This document shows, piece after piece, positions 17,395 through 26,500 of a stretch of DNA of 64,000 nucleotides (its first letter is position 1; each line of letters starts with the position of its first letter). The notes under the pieces are model-generated. The model made no database searches and was not told the origin of the DNA. It saw nothing but the letters and a program-made list of their open reading frames with translations. This stretch comes from Pseudomonas sp. CROZ-RG-20F-R04-15. GTDB taxonomy: Bacteria; Pseudomonadota; Gammaproteobacteria; Pseudomonadales; Pseudomonadaceae. The translations under genes and the position numbers were made by a program. The stretch covers positions 248,001 to 312,000 of the forward strand of contig NZ_JAKNQL010000003.1 in NCBI RefSeq assembly GCF_022662375.1. The letters are read 5' to 3'.

Positions 17395-18675
17395 TTACGC
17401 GGTCAGCGAATAAATCAGCGCCGAAATCGCCACCAGACCTACTGCGGTGACAAACACATTGGACGCCTGACCACGATATCGCGCCATTGCTGGCACCTTG
17501 CGAATGGCGTACATCGGCATCAGGAACAGAATCGCCGCGATCACCGGGCCACCAATCGTTTCGATCATACCCAGAATGCTCGGGTTCAGGGTCGCCACGA
17601 TCCAGCACACCACCAGCATGAACGCCGCCACAATGCGGTCCAGCGCCTTGGCGCCCGGACGTTTGCCGCTCTTGACGATCAGGCCTTTGAGACCTTCGCT
17701 GGCACCGATGTAGTGACCGAGGAAGGACTTGGAAATCGCCACAAACGCAATCAACGGCGCCGCGAAGGCGATGGTCGGGTTGCTGAAATGGTTGGCCAGG
17801 TACGACAGGATCGACAGGTTCTGCGCCTTGGCTTCTGCCAGTTGCTCCGGCGTCAGGGTCAGCACGCAGCTGAAGACGAAGAACAGCACCATCGCCACCA
17901 TCAGCAGGTGCGCGCGGGACAGGATCTGCGAGCTGCGCTCTTCAGCATGCTCGCCATAGCGACGCTTCTGATCGACCGCAAACGCCGAAATGATCGGCGA
18001 GTGGTTGAACGAGAACACCATCACCGGAATTGCCAGCCACAGTGTGTGCAGCAACGCAGACGGTGCCGGCACGTGCGAAGCGGTGGCGAGAATGCCGCCG
18101 TTCCAGTGCGGAATCAGGTAAACGGCGAGGAACAGCAACGCGACGATAAACGGGTAAACCATCAGGCTCATCGCCTTGACGATCGCCTGCTCACCGCACC
18201 GCACCACCGCCAGCAGACCGAGGACCAGCACGAACGACAGCAGCGCGCGCGGAGGCGGCGTGATGTGCAACTGATGTTCGAGGAAACTGGCGACTGTATT
18301 GGTCAGACCGACGCTATAGATCAGCAGGATCGGGAAAATGGCGAAGAAGTACAGCAAGGTGATCAGCGCGCCGGCCTTGATGCCGAAATGCTGCTCGACC
18401 ACTTCCGTGATATCAGCGCCTTCTCGACCGGAAAGCACGAAACGGGTCAGGCCACGGTGCGCATAGAACGTCATCGGGAACGCCAGCAGCGCGAGGATCA
18501 CCAGCGGCCAGAAGCCACCCAAACCTGCGTTGATCGGCAGAAACAGGGTACCGGCGCCGATGGCCGTCCCAAACAGTCCCAACATCCAGGTGGTGTCCTG
18601 GCGATTCCAGCTCGAAAGTTCAGCGGGTGCTGCTGCATCAAAGCGCTCTTCGACGCTATTGGCCTGATCATTCAT
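17395..18675 (-). CDS. sdaC: Serine transporter (HAAAP family)
   Basis: 426 residues from the ATG at 18675, close to the 429 of E. coli SdaC. Long stretches match that protein as I recall it, for example MLGLFGTAIGAGTLFLPINA, VFSFNHSPIISAFAV and ATLNPSILGMIETIGGP. About 11 membrane helices are visible. HAAAP carriers import serine (or threonine or tryptophan) with protons. There is no serine deaminase gene beside it, unlike the E. coli sdaC-sdaB pair. The start is supported by GGAG 10 bases upstream. Confidence 0.92.
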   Translation of the reverse strand: MNDQANSVEERFDAAAPAELSSWNRQDTTWMLGLFGTAIGAGTLFLPINAGLGGFWPLVILALLAFPMTFYAHRGLTRFVLSGREGADITEVVEQHFGIKAGALITLLYFFAIFPILLIYSVGLTNTVASFLEHQLHITPPPRALLSFVLVLGLLAVVRCGEQAIVKAMSLMVYPFIVALLFLAVYLIPHWNGGILATASHVPAPSALLHTLWLAIPVMVFSFNHSPIISAFAVDQKRRYGEHAEERSSQILSRAHLLMVAMVLFFVFSCVLTLTPEQLAEAKAQNLSILSYLANHFSNPTIAFAAPLIAFVAISKSFLGHYIGASEGLKGLIVKSGKRPGAKALDRIVAAFMLVVCWIVATLNPSILGMIETIGGPVIAAILFLMPMYAIRKVPAMARYRGQASNVFVTAVGLVAISALIYSLTA

Positions 18676-18908
18676 CCGGTCGGATCTCCGCATTCCGGTC
18701 ACTTGCCACTCGGTCAGGATGCGTCGGAAAAAACCGACAGACATGCTCCGGCCGAAACAGGGGCGCGATTCTCCGTGATAAATGAGCATAAGCAAAGACT
18801 TAGCTGAGGAATGGTTGTGCGGAGCAGATCCGTTTGGCGTCGTTTTCGGGAAATTATTTGTCGTAAACAGGTATTCATGATGTCGTTAACAGGCACATGC
18901 AAGGGTAT

Positions 18909-19091
18909 TCAGAGGGTTCGAGCCAACACCATCACGAAAGCGATCCCCACCGCGCCCATCACCATTCCAAGGCTAAACAGCAAAACCGTTTCACGCCTTT
19001 CGGCTTTGCGAAAGGGCTTCATGGCTTCTCTGAATTCAAACTCCTCTTGATACAGTCGGTCTATCCTGGCTCTGCTTTCCTCTGTGCTCAT
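18909..19091 (-). CDS. Small membrane protein with coiled-coil-like N-terminus (60 aa)
   Basis: 60 residues from the ATG at 19091, which has a strong site AGGGGGC. Residues 1-35 are charged and helical (ESRARIDRLYQEEFEFREAM), followed by one membrane helix (VLLFSLGMVMGAVGIAFVMV) and a two-residue positive tail. No signal peptide, so probably inserted with the N-terminus in the cytoplasm. It follows another tiny membrane protein gene of similar layout 68 bases upstream on the same strand. No family is recognised. Confidence 0.65.
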   Translation of the reverse strand: MSTEESRARIDRLYQEEFEFREAMKPFRKAERRETVLLFSLGMVMGAVGIAFVMVLARTL

Positions 19092-19159
19092 ACTGCCCCC
19101 TTCCCATTTTTGGTGCTCTGAATCAACACGCATGCGCAACGGCAACCTGCTGCGCTCTC

Positions 19160-19354
19160 TTACAGCTTCAAATAAAGCCCAACGGCGGTGGCAATTGCAG
19201 TTAATGCCCCAGCCCCCACCACAAGGGGATACAAAAAAGTCTCAAGTTTCAGTTTTGCTTCCTCCGCCAAAAGCTTGCGCCTCTCCGCGCCGAGCTTTTG
19301 GGTTTCCGTTTGTAGCCTTTCGAGCTCTACATTTTTGTGGTCATCAAGATGCAT
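19160..19354 (-). CDS. Small tail-anchored protein (64 aa)
   Basis: 64 residues from the ATG at 19354, preceded by AAGGAAGG. A longer version from 19429 is possible but has a poorer start. Residues 1-38 form a likely coiled coil (ERLQTETQKLGAERRKLLAE) and the C-terminal 24 residues are a membrane helix (YPLVVGAGALTAIATAVGLY). I have a sense of having seen similar short proteins in Pseudomonas but know no function. Layout and neighbourhood match the 60-aa gene downstream; the two may form one complex. Confidence 0.65.
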   Translation of the reverse strand: MHLDDHKNVELERLQTETQKLGAERRKLLAEEAKLKLETFLYPLVVGAGALTAIATAVGLYLKL

Positions 19355-19606
19355 GAACCTTCCTTGGCTGCTGACAGTTAACGCTCGGGAAGCTTTTCCA
19401 TCCTGGACCACCTCCCATTGCTGCCCCATGATTTCGCGTTAACCGTCTGCCCGATAGCAGATGGCTCTGCCAAATGCGTAGGTAAAATCCGCGAGTTTCG
19501 TAGGTAGCCTCATACAAAAACAGCACCGAGGTCATCACCCCATGCTTTCAATCTGGTTGAAATGTTCTAGCGTGAATGAGTCCCTGCCCCCCCGGAGTCT
19601 CTGCCC

Positions 19607-19990
19607 ATGCCCCTCGTTCGCGTCGACATCAAACAAAACCCCGACCCCACCTTCGCCAAACGCATCGGTGAGCAGATCTACGGCGCCCTGCGCAGCTGTA
19701 TCGATGTGCCGGAGCACGACAACTTCCAGATCCTCACCGAGCACGACAGCCAGCACTTCGTCTACGACCCGCAGTATCTGGGAATCCAGCGCAGCGACGG
19801 CGTGGTGTTCATTCAGATCACCATCAGCGAAGGGCGCTCGGTAGAGAAGAAACAGTTGCTGTTCAAAACCATCGCCGAAAGCCTGCACAGCCAACTGGCG
19901 GTGCGCCTGGAGGACGTCTTCATCAATCTGGTGGAGGTGAAAAAAGAGAACTGGTCATTCGGTAACGGCATTGCGCAATACGTCACTTGA
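19607..19990 (+). CDS. Tautomerase superfamily protein
   Basis: 127 residues beginning MPLVRVDIKQ, so Pro2 becomes the N-terminal catalytic base after Met removal, the hallmark of 4-oxalocrotonate tautomerase and MSAD-like enzymes. The length fits the doubled beta-alpha-beta subfamily, with the second half at ISEGRSVEKKQLLFKTIAES. Reactions in the family include keto-enol tautomerisation and dehalogenation; no substrate can be assigned. A GGAG site supports the start. No operon partner is seen. Confidence 0.82.
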   Translation: MPLVRVDIKQNPDPTFAKRIGEQIYGALRSCIDVPEHDNFQILTEHDSQHFVYDPQYLGIQRSDGVVFIQITISEGRSVEKKQLLFKTIAESLHSQLAVRLEDVFINLVEVKKENWSFGNGIAQYVT

Positions 19991-20026
19991 GCGGGTGATT
20001 GACAGCCCAACGCCGCCTTCGCACGC

Positions 20027-20063
20027 GATTGACGCAATCTGAGCATCCGCGATTGCGTCAATC
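20027..20063. promoter_or_regulatory. 13-bp inverted repeat made of self-palindromic arms
   Basis: GATTGACGCAATC (20027-20039) and GATTGCGTCAATC (20051-20063) are exact inverted copies around an 11-base spacer. Each arm is itself a palindrome (GATTG-n3-CAATC). No T run follows, so it is not a standard terminator. It sits in the AT-rich 378-base interval between the tautomerase gene and the secreted-protein gene; nothing else is recognisable in that interval. A regulator-binding site is one possibility. Confidence 0.5.
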
Positions 20064-20368
20064 AACTATTTGTAACCGCATTCTTAGTCCTACAGCGCCG
20101 TGTAATCGGTTTACTCGACCAGCGAACTGAACGACAGACAACACCTACAAACAAGTACATAACTTATCGACAACTCAGAATAATCCTACAACTTGCACAC
20201 CTCAAAACAACCACCACAAAATATTACTTGAAAATAAAAAACAAGCCATTTGTTACAAGCAACTACCTGACTATTGAACATCCTTCCAGACGACGGCTAT
20301 ATTTTTTACGCCCCGGACACGAACAACCAACAGCAAATAATTTTCAAAGTTGATAAAGAGGACATCGC

Positions 20369-20857
20369 ATGCACAAGAACACGATTATCTGTCTGTTACT
20401 CGCAGCGCTGTTTATCCCCCACGTCAGCGCCGCCCAAACGGCAGACGTACGCCAACTGGCCTCGTCACCGCGATGGCTGACCACCAAGGTCTATGTCGAC
20501 GGCGCCCCTGAAATCGACGTCAAGGCAAAGTACCCCGGCGTTGTCGGTATTTCGACGTGGGATCCCGAGCGCAATCGATATGAGTTCTTTTACGCCGATA
20601 CAGGCGAGTCAAAGTACAACAAGGGTGGTGGCGGTTACTTCTTTGTCACCGGCGATCAGCAACAGCACATTCTTGTCCCCGATGTCGGCCCGACCAAAAC
20701 CGTTGTCAGGCGTCTGGAAACATTGAATGACCGAGAATTCACTTATTCCCGGGAAGTGCCGCGCGACATGACCGACAACAACCCGGTCGTACGTATTCAC
20801 GTTGTTCACGAGCCGTATACCGGAACGGTAGAAACCAGGTCCGCCATCAAACAATAA
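20369..20857 (+). CDS. Exported protein, possibly DUF4822-like
   Basis: 162 residues with a signal peptide (MHKNTIICLLLAALFIPHVSAA, cleavage near residue 21). The mature part (SPRWLTTKVYVDGAPEIDV, YPGVVGISTWDPERNRYEFF, GGYFFVTGDQQQHILV, ETLNDREFTYSREVP, HEPYTG) resembles the DUF4822 pattern as I remember it, a small beta-rich domain of unknown role. AAAGAGG precedes the ATG. It is followed 15 bases later by another exported protein gene, so the pair is probably one operon. The family assignment is from memory and is moderate. Confidence 0.65.
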   Translation: MHKNTIICLLLAALFIPHVSAAQTADVRQLASSPRWLTTKVYVDGAPEIDVKAKYPGVVGISTWDPERNRYEFFYADTGESKYNKGGGGYFFVTGDQQQHILVPDVGPTKTVVRRLETLNDREFTYSREVPRDMTDNNPVVRIHVVHEPYTGTVETRSAIKQ

Positions 20858-20872
20858 GACAAGGAGTTCAAT

Positions 20873-21301
20873 ATGCAAAAGACACTTAAAACCCTGCTGA
20901 TGTCGACGTTGCTGGCCTCTTCGGTGTATTGCGCCGGGGTCAACGCACAAGCCGCCAGTCAACCCGCAAAAAATGCCGTCGCCACTGCCGACAACGCGAT
21001 GATGCTGACCGTTTTTCTGAAACATGATCAAACCCGACCGTTAAGTGAACTCAAGGCCCAGCTCGCACAGCAAGGTTTCCATAAAACCTTTCCCCCTGCC
21101 GGAGTCGAGGTGGTGAGCTGGAACATCATGATGGGAATTGGCCAGGTCGTTACCGTGCGCTTTCCTGTCTCGCGTCTGGCAGAAGTGAACCTTGCGCTGG
21201 AAAACACCGCCTGGGGCAGTTACCGCACCGAGTTCTATCCGACCTACGATATCAAGCCGATCGCGATGGCTGAACAAGCCAAAGCCCAAGCGGGCCAATG
21301 A
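20873..21301 (+). CDS. Exported hypothetical protein (142 aa)
   Basis: 142 residues with a signal peptide (LKTLLMSTLLASSVYCAGVNAQA, cleavage near 27). The mature domain starts MMLTVFLKHDQTRPLSELKAQ and includes FHKTFPPAGVEVVSWNIMMG and VTVRFPVSRLAEVNLALENT, the look of a small ferredoxin-like alpha/beta domain. No named family is recognised. AAGGAG precedes the start. It is 15 bases behind the first exported gene, so the two are likely co-transcribed and may cooperate in the periplasm. Confidence 0.65.
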   Translation: MQKTLKTLLMSTLLASSVYCAGVNAQAASQPAKNAVATADNAMMLTVFLKHDQTRPLSELKAQLAQQGFHKTFPPAGVEVVSWNIMMGIGQVVTVRFPVSRLAEVNLALENTAWGSYRTEFYPTYDIKPIAMAEQAKAQAGQ

Positions 21302-21472
21302 TGCCGACAGCGCACCGGATCACCGGTGTGCTGCCACCCCTTGCTTCTTGCCGGAAGCCGTCCAGAATCAAAGCACCACTGCGCGAATGACAACGATTGC
21401 CAAGTCGCTGCGGATTCAGCACTCTGAAACGACTTTCGCGACCAACCCGCCGACGTTCACAGGAGCCGCGCA

Positions 21473-22441
21473 ATGCCCGCAACCGTTCTGGTACTGGTTG
21501 AAACCATCAATGACTATTTGCCGATTCTCGAACATCAGGGCTTCCACCTGATTCTCGCCCCCACACCCGCTGAACGGGCGCAAGCCATTGCCTCCCAGGG
21601 CAGCCGCATCGACGCGGTGCTGACCCGTGGTCCGCTGGGCCTCACGGCGGAAGAAATCGCCGCCCTGCCCGCGCTGAAGATCATTACCGTCATCGGCGCC
21701 GGCTACGAACACGTCGACCTGCAGGCCGCCAGCAACCGTGGCATTACCGTCACCAACGGCGCCGGGGTCAACGCCTCGTCGGTGGCCGACCATGCGATGG
21801 CGATGTTGTTGGCACTGGTACGGGATATCCCGCGTTGTGATGCCGCCGTACGACGGGGTGAATGGCCGAAGATCATGCGCCCGTCGCTGGCCGGCAAACG
21901 CCTGGGAATTCTCGGGCTGGGCGCCGTCGGGCTGGCGATCGCCAAACGCGCGAACCTCGGCTTCGACATGGAAATCAGCTACCACAGCCGCCAGGTGCGT
22001 AGCGATGTGCCTTATGCGTTCTGCTCGACGCCGACCGAACTGGCCCGGGCTTCGGACTTTCTGATTGTCGCCACGCCCGGTGGCATTGGCACCCAACATC
22101 TGGTCACCCGCGCGGTGCTCGATGCGCTCGGGCCGAAAGGCTTCATCGTCAACATTGCCCGCGCCAGCGTCATCGCTACGGCGGATCTGATCACGGCCCT
22201 CGAACAACGCAGAATTGCCGGTGCCGCACTCGATGTATTCGATCACGAGCCGCAAGTGCCGGATGCGCTGAAAACCCTGAGCAACGTGCTGCTGACACCG
22301 CACGTCGCCGGCCTGTCACCGGAAGCAACGCAAGGCACGGTCGAACTGGTAGGCAAAAACCTCGTGGCGTTCTTCTCCGGCGAGCCGGTACTGACGCCCA
22401 TTGCGCTGCCACCGAAACTCAGCAACCAGCGCGTGCACTAA
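21473..22441 (+). CDS. D-isomer-specific 2-hydroxyacid dehydrogenase
   Basis: 322 residues, typical for the family. NAD(P)-binding motif GLGAVGLAIA (about 144-153); catalytic Arg in NIARASVI (about 226), Glu in DVFDHEP (about 255) and His in TPHVAG (about 273). It reversibly reduces a 2-keto acid such as glyoxylate, hydroxypyruvate or 2-ketogluconate; substrate unknown. The loop usually written RG is RA here. The stop codon overlaps that of tssA on the other strand by four bases, so transcription of the two units collides. Confidence 0.87.
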   Translation: MPATVLVLVETINDYLPILEHQGFHLILAPTPAERAQAIASQGSRIDAVLTRGPLGLTAEEIAALPALKIITVIGAGYEHVDLQAASNRGITVTNGAGVNASSVADHAMAMLLALVRDIPRCDAAVRRGEWPKIMRPSLAGKRLGILGLGAVGLAIAKRANLGFDMEISYHSRQVRSDVPYAFCSTPTELARASDFLIVATPGGIGTQHLVTRAVLDALGPKGFIVNIARASVIATADLITALEQRRIAGAALDVFDHEPQVPDALKTLSNVLLTPHVAGLSPEATQGTVELVGKNLVAFFSGEPVLTPIALPPKLSNQRVH

Positions 22442-23520
22442 AGCACCCCGAGCAACGTCCACAGGCGCCGTGACTCCGCGTCGGCGCTGATCAACTCACC
22501 CAGCAACTCGCTCAACGGTTTATTACCCCACTCGACACCGCGCCGGATCAGATAGGGCACAGGACTATGAGGTTCGGTGCGGGCCAGGTATTCGGCGATC
22601 AGCAGCAATTGCCGATACGCCTCCTCGCGATTGGCCGGTTCGCGAAATGCCTGGGCAACCGGCGCTGGCTCTTCAGTCTGCGGCAGGGTGACGGGGGCGT
22701 CGACCACGGGTGCCGGCGCTGCCGGTTGTTGTGGGTGCATGGCGATAAACTCCTGAACCAGCTTCAGCAGCGCTTGAATGATGTCCTGCAAGGGGCGCAA
22801 TCCCGGGCCTTGTTCACCCAGATAAGCATCGCTCCAGCTGTCGAGCCGTTGCAGGTGTTGCAAGCTCAGCAGCAGGTTGCCCTGGGTGCGCAACCAGAAT
22901 GCCAGCGGTGTGGCGCGAATCTGGTCGCTGAGTTTTTTCTGTTCATTGCGCGCAGTTTCTGCCGAGCTTTTCGCATTCTTGCTGTCGTTGACCTGCACCT
23001 GTTGAATCTGCAAACGTCGCCAGACTTCCAGGGTATAGGCTTCAAAATCGCTGTTGCGCGTGCCGAACAGCGGCACGCGAGTGAGCAACACTTCACTGTA
23101 GCGACGCACCAGCCATTCCAGCGGAATCACGCGCCACGATTGATCGCCCTCCTCGGCTTGCGGATGCAGGTGCTCGGGGAAGCGTTCACACAAACCGGCG
23201 ATCAGCGCCAGGCTGCCGGGCAACCCGTCCAGCGCTTGCAGGTGCAGCCACGCTTCGCCGAGCCAGGCGCTGAGCATCAAGTCCTTGCTGCGCTCAAGCA
23301 ATAAAGCCGTGGTGAGCTTCTCCACCTCCGGCCAGTTCGCCCGCTTCAGTGTCGACTGCCAGACCCCGGTCGGCAGGCTGGCATCATCCTCGCGGCGCAA
23401 GTCGCGCAACTGATCGAACTCACGCTCATAGCGCAAATCAACGCCGCAGGGCACCTCCGTGCTGATCGGCGCGAGCAGTTGATCGATCAGGTCTGGCACA
23501 GCGGTCGAGGGCAGGCTCAC
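22438..23520 (-). CDS. tssA: Type VI secretion protein TssA
   Basis: 360 residues starting at a GTG that overlaps the tssM stop. The N-terminal ImpA_N domain is visible (LLAPISTEVPCGVDLRYEREFDQL; LKRANWPEVEKLTTALL; LHPQAEEGD), followed by a Pro/Ala-rich linker (about 265-290) and a C-terminal helical domain (NREEAYRQLLLIAEYLARTEPHSPVPYLIRR). TssA binds baseplate and sheath and primes tail polymerisation; the short C-terminus suggests the class that lacks a VasJ-type extension. It is the last gene of the leftward tssJKLMA operon. Confidence 0.9.
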   Translation of the reverse strand: MSLPSTAVPDLIDQLLAPISTEVPCGVDLRYEREFDQLRDLRREDDASLPTGVWQSTLKRANWPEVEKLTTALLLERSKDLMLSAWLGEAWLHLQALDGLPGSLALIAGLCERFPEHLHPQAEEGDQSWRVIPLEWLVRRYSEVLLTRVPLFGTRNSDFEAYTLEVWRRLQIQQVQVNDSKNAKSSAETARNEQKKLSDQIRATPLAFWLRTQGNLLLSLQHLQRLDSWSDAYLGEQGPGLRPLQDIIQALLKLVQEFIAMHPQQPAAPAPVVDAPVTLPQTEEPAPVAQAFREPANREEAYRQLLLIAEYLARTEPHSPVPYLIRRGVEWGNKPLSELLGELISADAESRRLWTLLGVL

Positions 23521-26500
23521 AGGTCATCCTTCTGCGATTCAAGGGCGGCAGTACTTCCGGTCAGCTGAAACGGTGAACGCGGCGCACGGGTGGGCAACGG
23601 TGCAATCGACAGCGGCAATTTCGAGCCTTGGCTCATCAGTGACAAACGCACGAACATGCGGGTGAATTCGCTGGTGACGCTGTCGGTCGCGGCGGTCACC
23701 GGCAGGCGCAGGGTCAGCGGGAAGTCGGTGTAATCCATGCTCGGTTGCCGCTGCACCGAAAAGTGCGCGCGCATCATCCGCAGCAACGACCATGGCCCGC
23801 CATACTCCCAACCAGCCTCCAGATCGCGCACCACCAGATTCGGCTGCTGCGGATCGTTGACCGGGCGCTCCTTGCCGTTGCGCGCCCAGCGCAGGGTCAG
23901 ACGGATGGGTTGACCGACCATCCAGCGCAAACTCGGCTGCTCGGCCGCGACCGGGTAGTTGATCTGCTGATTGCCCGCCAGCAAACCCCAGGCAATCACT
24001 TGATCGGCCCCCTGCTCATTATCGCGATCGGTGCGCCAGCGCACGTCGAGTTCGACGCCGAGGATGCCACTCTTGTCGCGTACAAACAGCGGCGTCAGCC
24101 AGATGCTGGCCTGCTTCAAACGATTGAGAAAATCCGCTGCGGCCACGCGCTCCGGCGTTTGGTTCGCAACCAGGCCGGCCTGAGCGACCGGCAGACGCTT
24201 GTCGATCAGCTCCAGCAAATACTGCACCCGCGCCGGGTCGGCATCCGGCATCTGCACGCCGTTGGCAAAGGGAAACCGGTCAGCGAGGTATTGATTGAAG
24301 TAGTTCGCCAGCTCATTCCACGCGGCCGCCGCCTGTTGTACTTGCAGTTGCTGGCAACGCTGCATGGCTTCCTGTTGCAGCTCGATCGCGCGCATCGCCA
24401 ACGTGCCACGCCCACCGGCAACATTGGCGGTCTGCAACATTTGCAGGCAGGAATTGACGTCCATTTCAATGAAGTCGCGGCTGACCAGTTGCTCGATCTG
24501 CGCCGGCGAACTGGCCGGGTTGGCTTCCTTGTATTTACGCAGTTCGTCGTTCAGGGCGCTGAACTGCGTTACACGTTCGTAATCCAGTGCCGAGAGATTG
24601 GCTTGCTGCGTCGTCAACCACTGCAACGAAGACGTACGCCGCTCAGTGATGCCGAGCATGGTGTTGAATTGCTGCTTGAGGCTCAGTTTCAAATCCTGCA
24701 CATCGCTGGCGCCGAACAATTGCAAGCCGAGGTTTTTCGAACCGTCCCACTGGCTGATTTCGGCACGACCACCGAACAGTGGCTGTGCGGTGATTTCCTC
24801 GATACCAGCGGTAATCTGCGCCATCGCGCGGCGGTTGAGCGCCGCTTGCAGGCGTGTAGAGAGATCCGCGCGGTGCACCTCGACAAAAGCCTTCTGCAGG
24901 GCCATGGCTTGCTCGGCCTGCACGTTGAACACGGCGTAAGGGTGCGCCTGGTCGTTGTGATCCTTAAGGCTCAACCACATCGCTTGAGCAGCGGCGCGCT
25001 CGGCGGTTTTCAGCAGTGCTGTGCGAAAGTCCGGTGGAATCCGCGGCAGCTCTTCGGCGATGTAGCTGTTGTAGTCGGCAAAATACTTCAGCGACTCATT
25101 GAGGTCATCGCCGTCTACGGTCTGGCCTTGCAGGTTGACGTTGTCATCGCTGTCGCGCAGGGCGACAGATACGAATTCACGCTTGAACAGCGCCTGTATC
25201 GCGTTATCCAGCTTGATCACTTGTTCCTGCAAGGCCAGTTGCCCGCTGGCTTGCTGCACCAGCAAGTTGTCCCGCGAACCGATCTGGGCGATCCATTGAT
25301 CGCGGAAACTCTGCTGCAGGCGTGACGCTTGTGTGTCGAGGTCTTGCTCGACCTGGGTACCCAGCAACGTACTCTTGCCGACCTTGGTGAGAAAGTCGCG
25401 ATAACCCGGCACCAGTTCCTGGCCCTTGCCGCGACTCCACGTCGAGTTGGTCAGGGCGATCGCCGCTTGCAGATCGTCGACCAGCGCGGTCAGGTCTTCC
25501 AGCTCGCTCAGGCTGTTGCCACTGCCGGCGTGCAACTGATCCAGATGCAATTTGAGATAGCCGGCCTTGCTGACAAAGTTGTCGGCGAGGAAATACTGAT
25601 CCAGCCAGCGCTGCATCAATCCGGAAAAGTTGCTGACGATCTGCGGTCGGTCGACGCTCAGATCAAGCGCCTGCAAGCTGCCGTCTTCCCCGGCCACGAG
25701 CAGCCGATTGTAGAACGCTGCATAGGGCAAGGTGCCCGTATTGAGGTTCAGCGACAGCGCGTTGTTGCTCAGTTGCACCAGGTCGTCCAGCGGTGCGCGC
25801 GGGTTGTTCTGCACTTGATTGAACAACTGGTTCTGCTGCTCCAGACGCAAGGCCCGATCCACCAGATCGTTCGCCTTCAGATAGTTCTGCCACTGCGCCG
25901 GGTCGTCGCTTTCGATAGTGCTGCGCCGATCGGTGCTGCGGATCGCCTTGATCTGCGCCAGTTGCGCGCCCAACAGGTCATGCAGCGGCACCATGATGTG
26001 GCGCTGGGTGGATTGCAGCACTTGCTGCTCAAGCTGATTGTCCAGCGAGGAAAACCACGACGTCGGAAACACCAGAGACACATAGTTCCAGTGCGGCGCA
26101 CGCTCCAGCACGCGCCAGAAGGTCTGCACGTTACGCCGGGTCGAGTCGACTCGCTGCGCCTCATCGCTGATCGCCACGTAGCTCTTTTGCGCGCCTTGCA
26201 TCTGCCGCGCCAGTTCGTGGGCATCCTTGACCGACACGTGCCAGACCCAAAGCATTGCCACGGCCCAGATAATCCCGATCACCAGCGCCACGCCGGCCGT
26301 CAGCCGCTGCCAGCGCTGACGCAAACGCAGCAGGCGCGGCACGCCTTGCGCCAACCCGCGCTCGCCGACCAGGCGCTGACGCCACAACTGACGCACGAAC
26401 ACACTTTGCTGCAAGCCGCTGTCGTCGGCGGAGAATCCATCCTTGGCATCCTCCGAGGCCTGACTGGCGCTGAAATAGACACCGCGAAAACACGGTGCTT

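Noticed and set aside
15668..17608. Longer SulP protein starting at 17608
   Set aside because: The extra 98 codons run antisense to sdaC and lack hydrophobic or family sequence; the TTG at 17314 has a good ribosome site and the right N-terminus.
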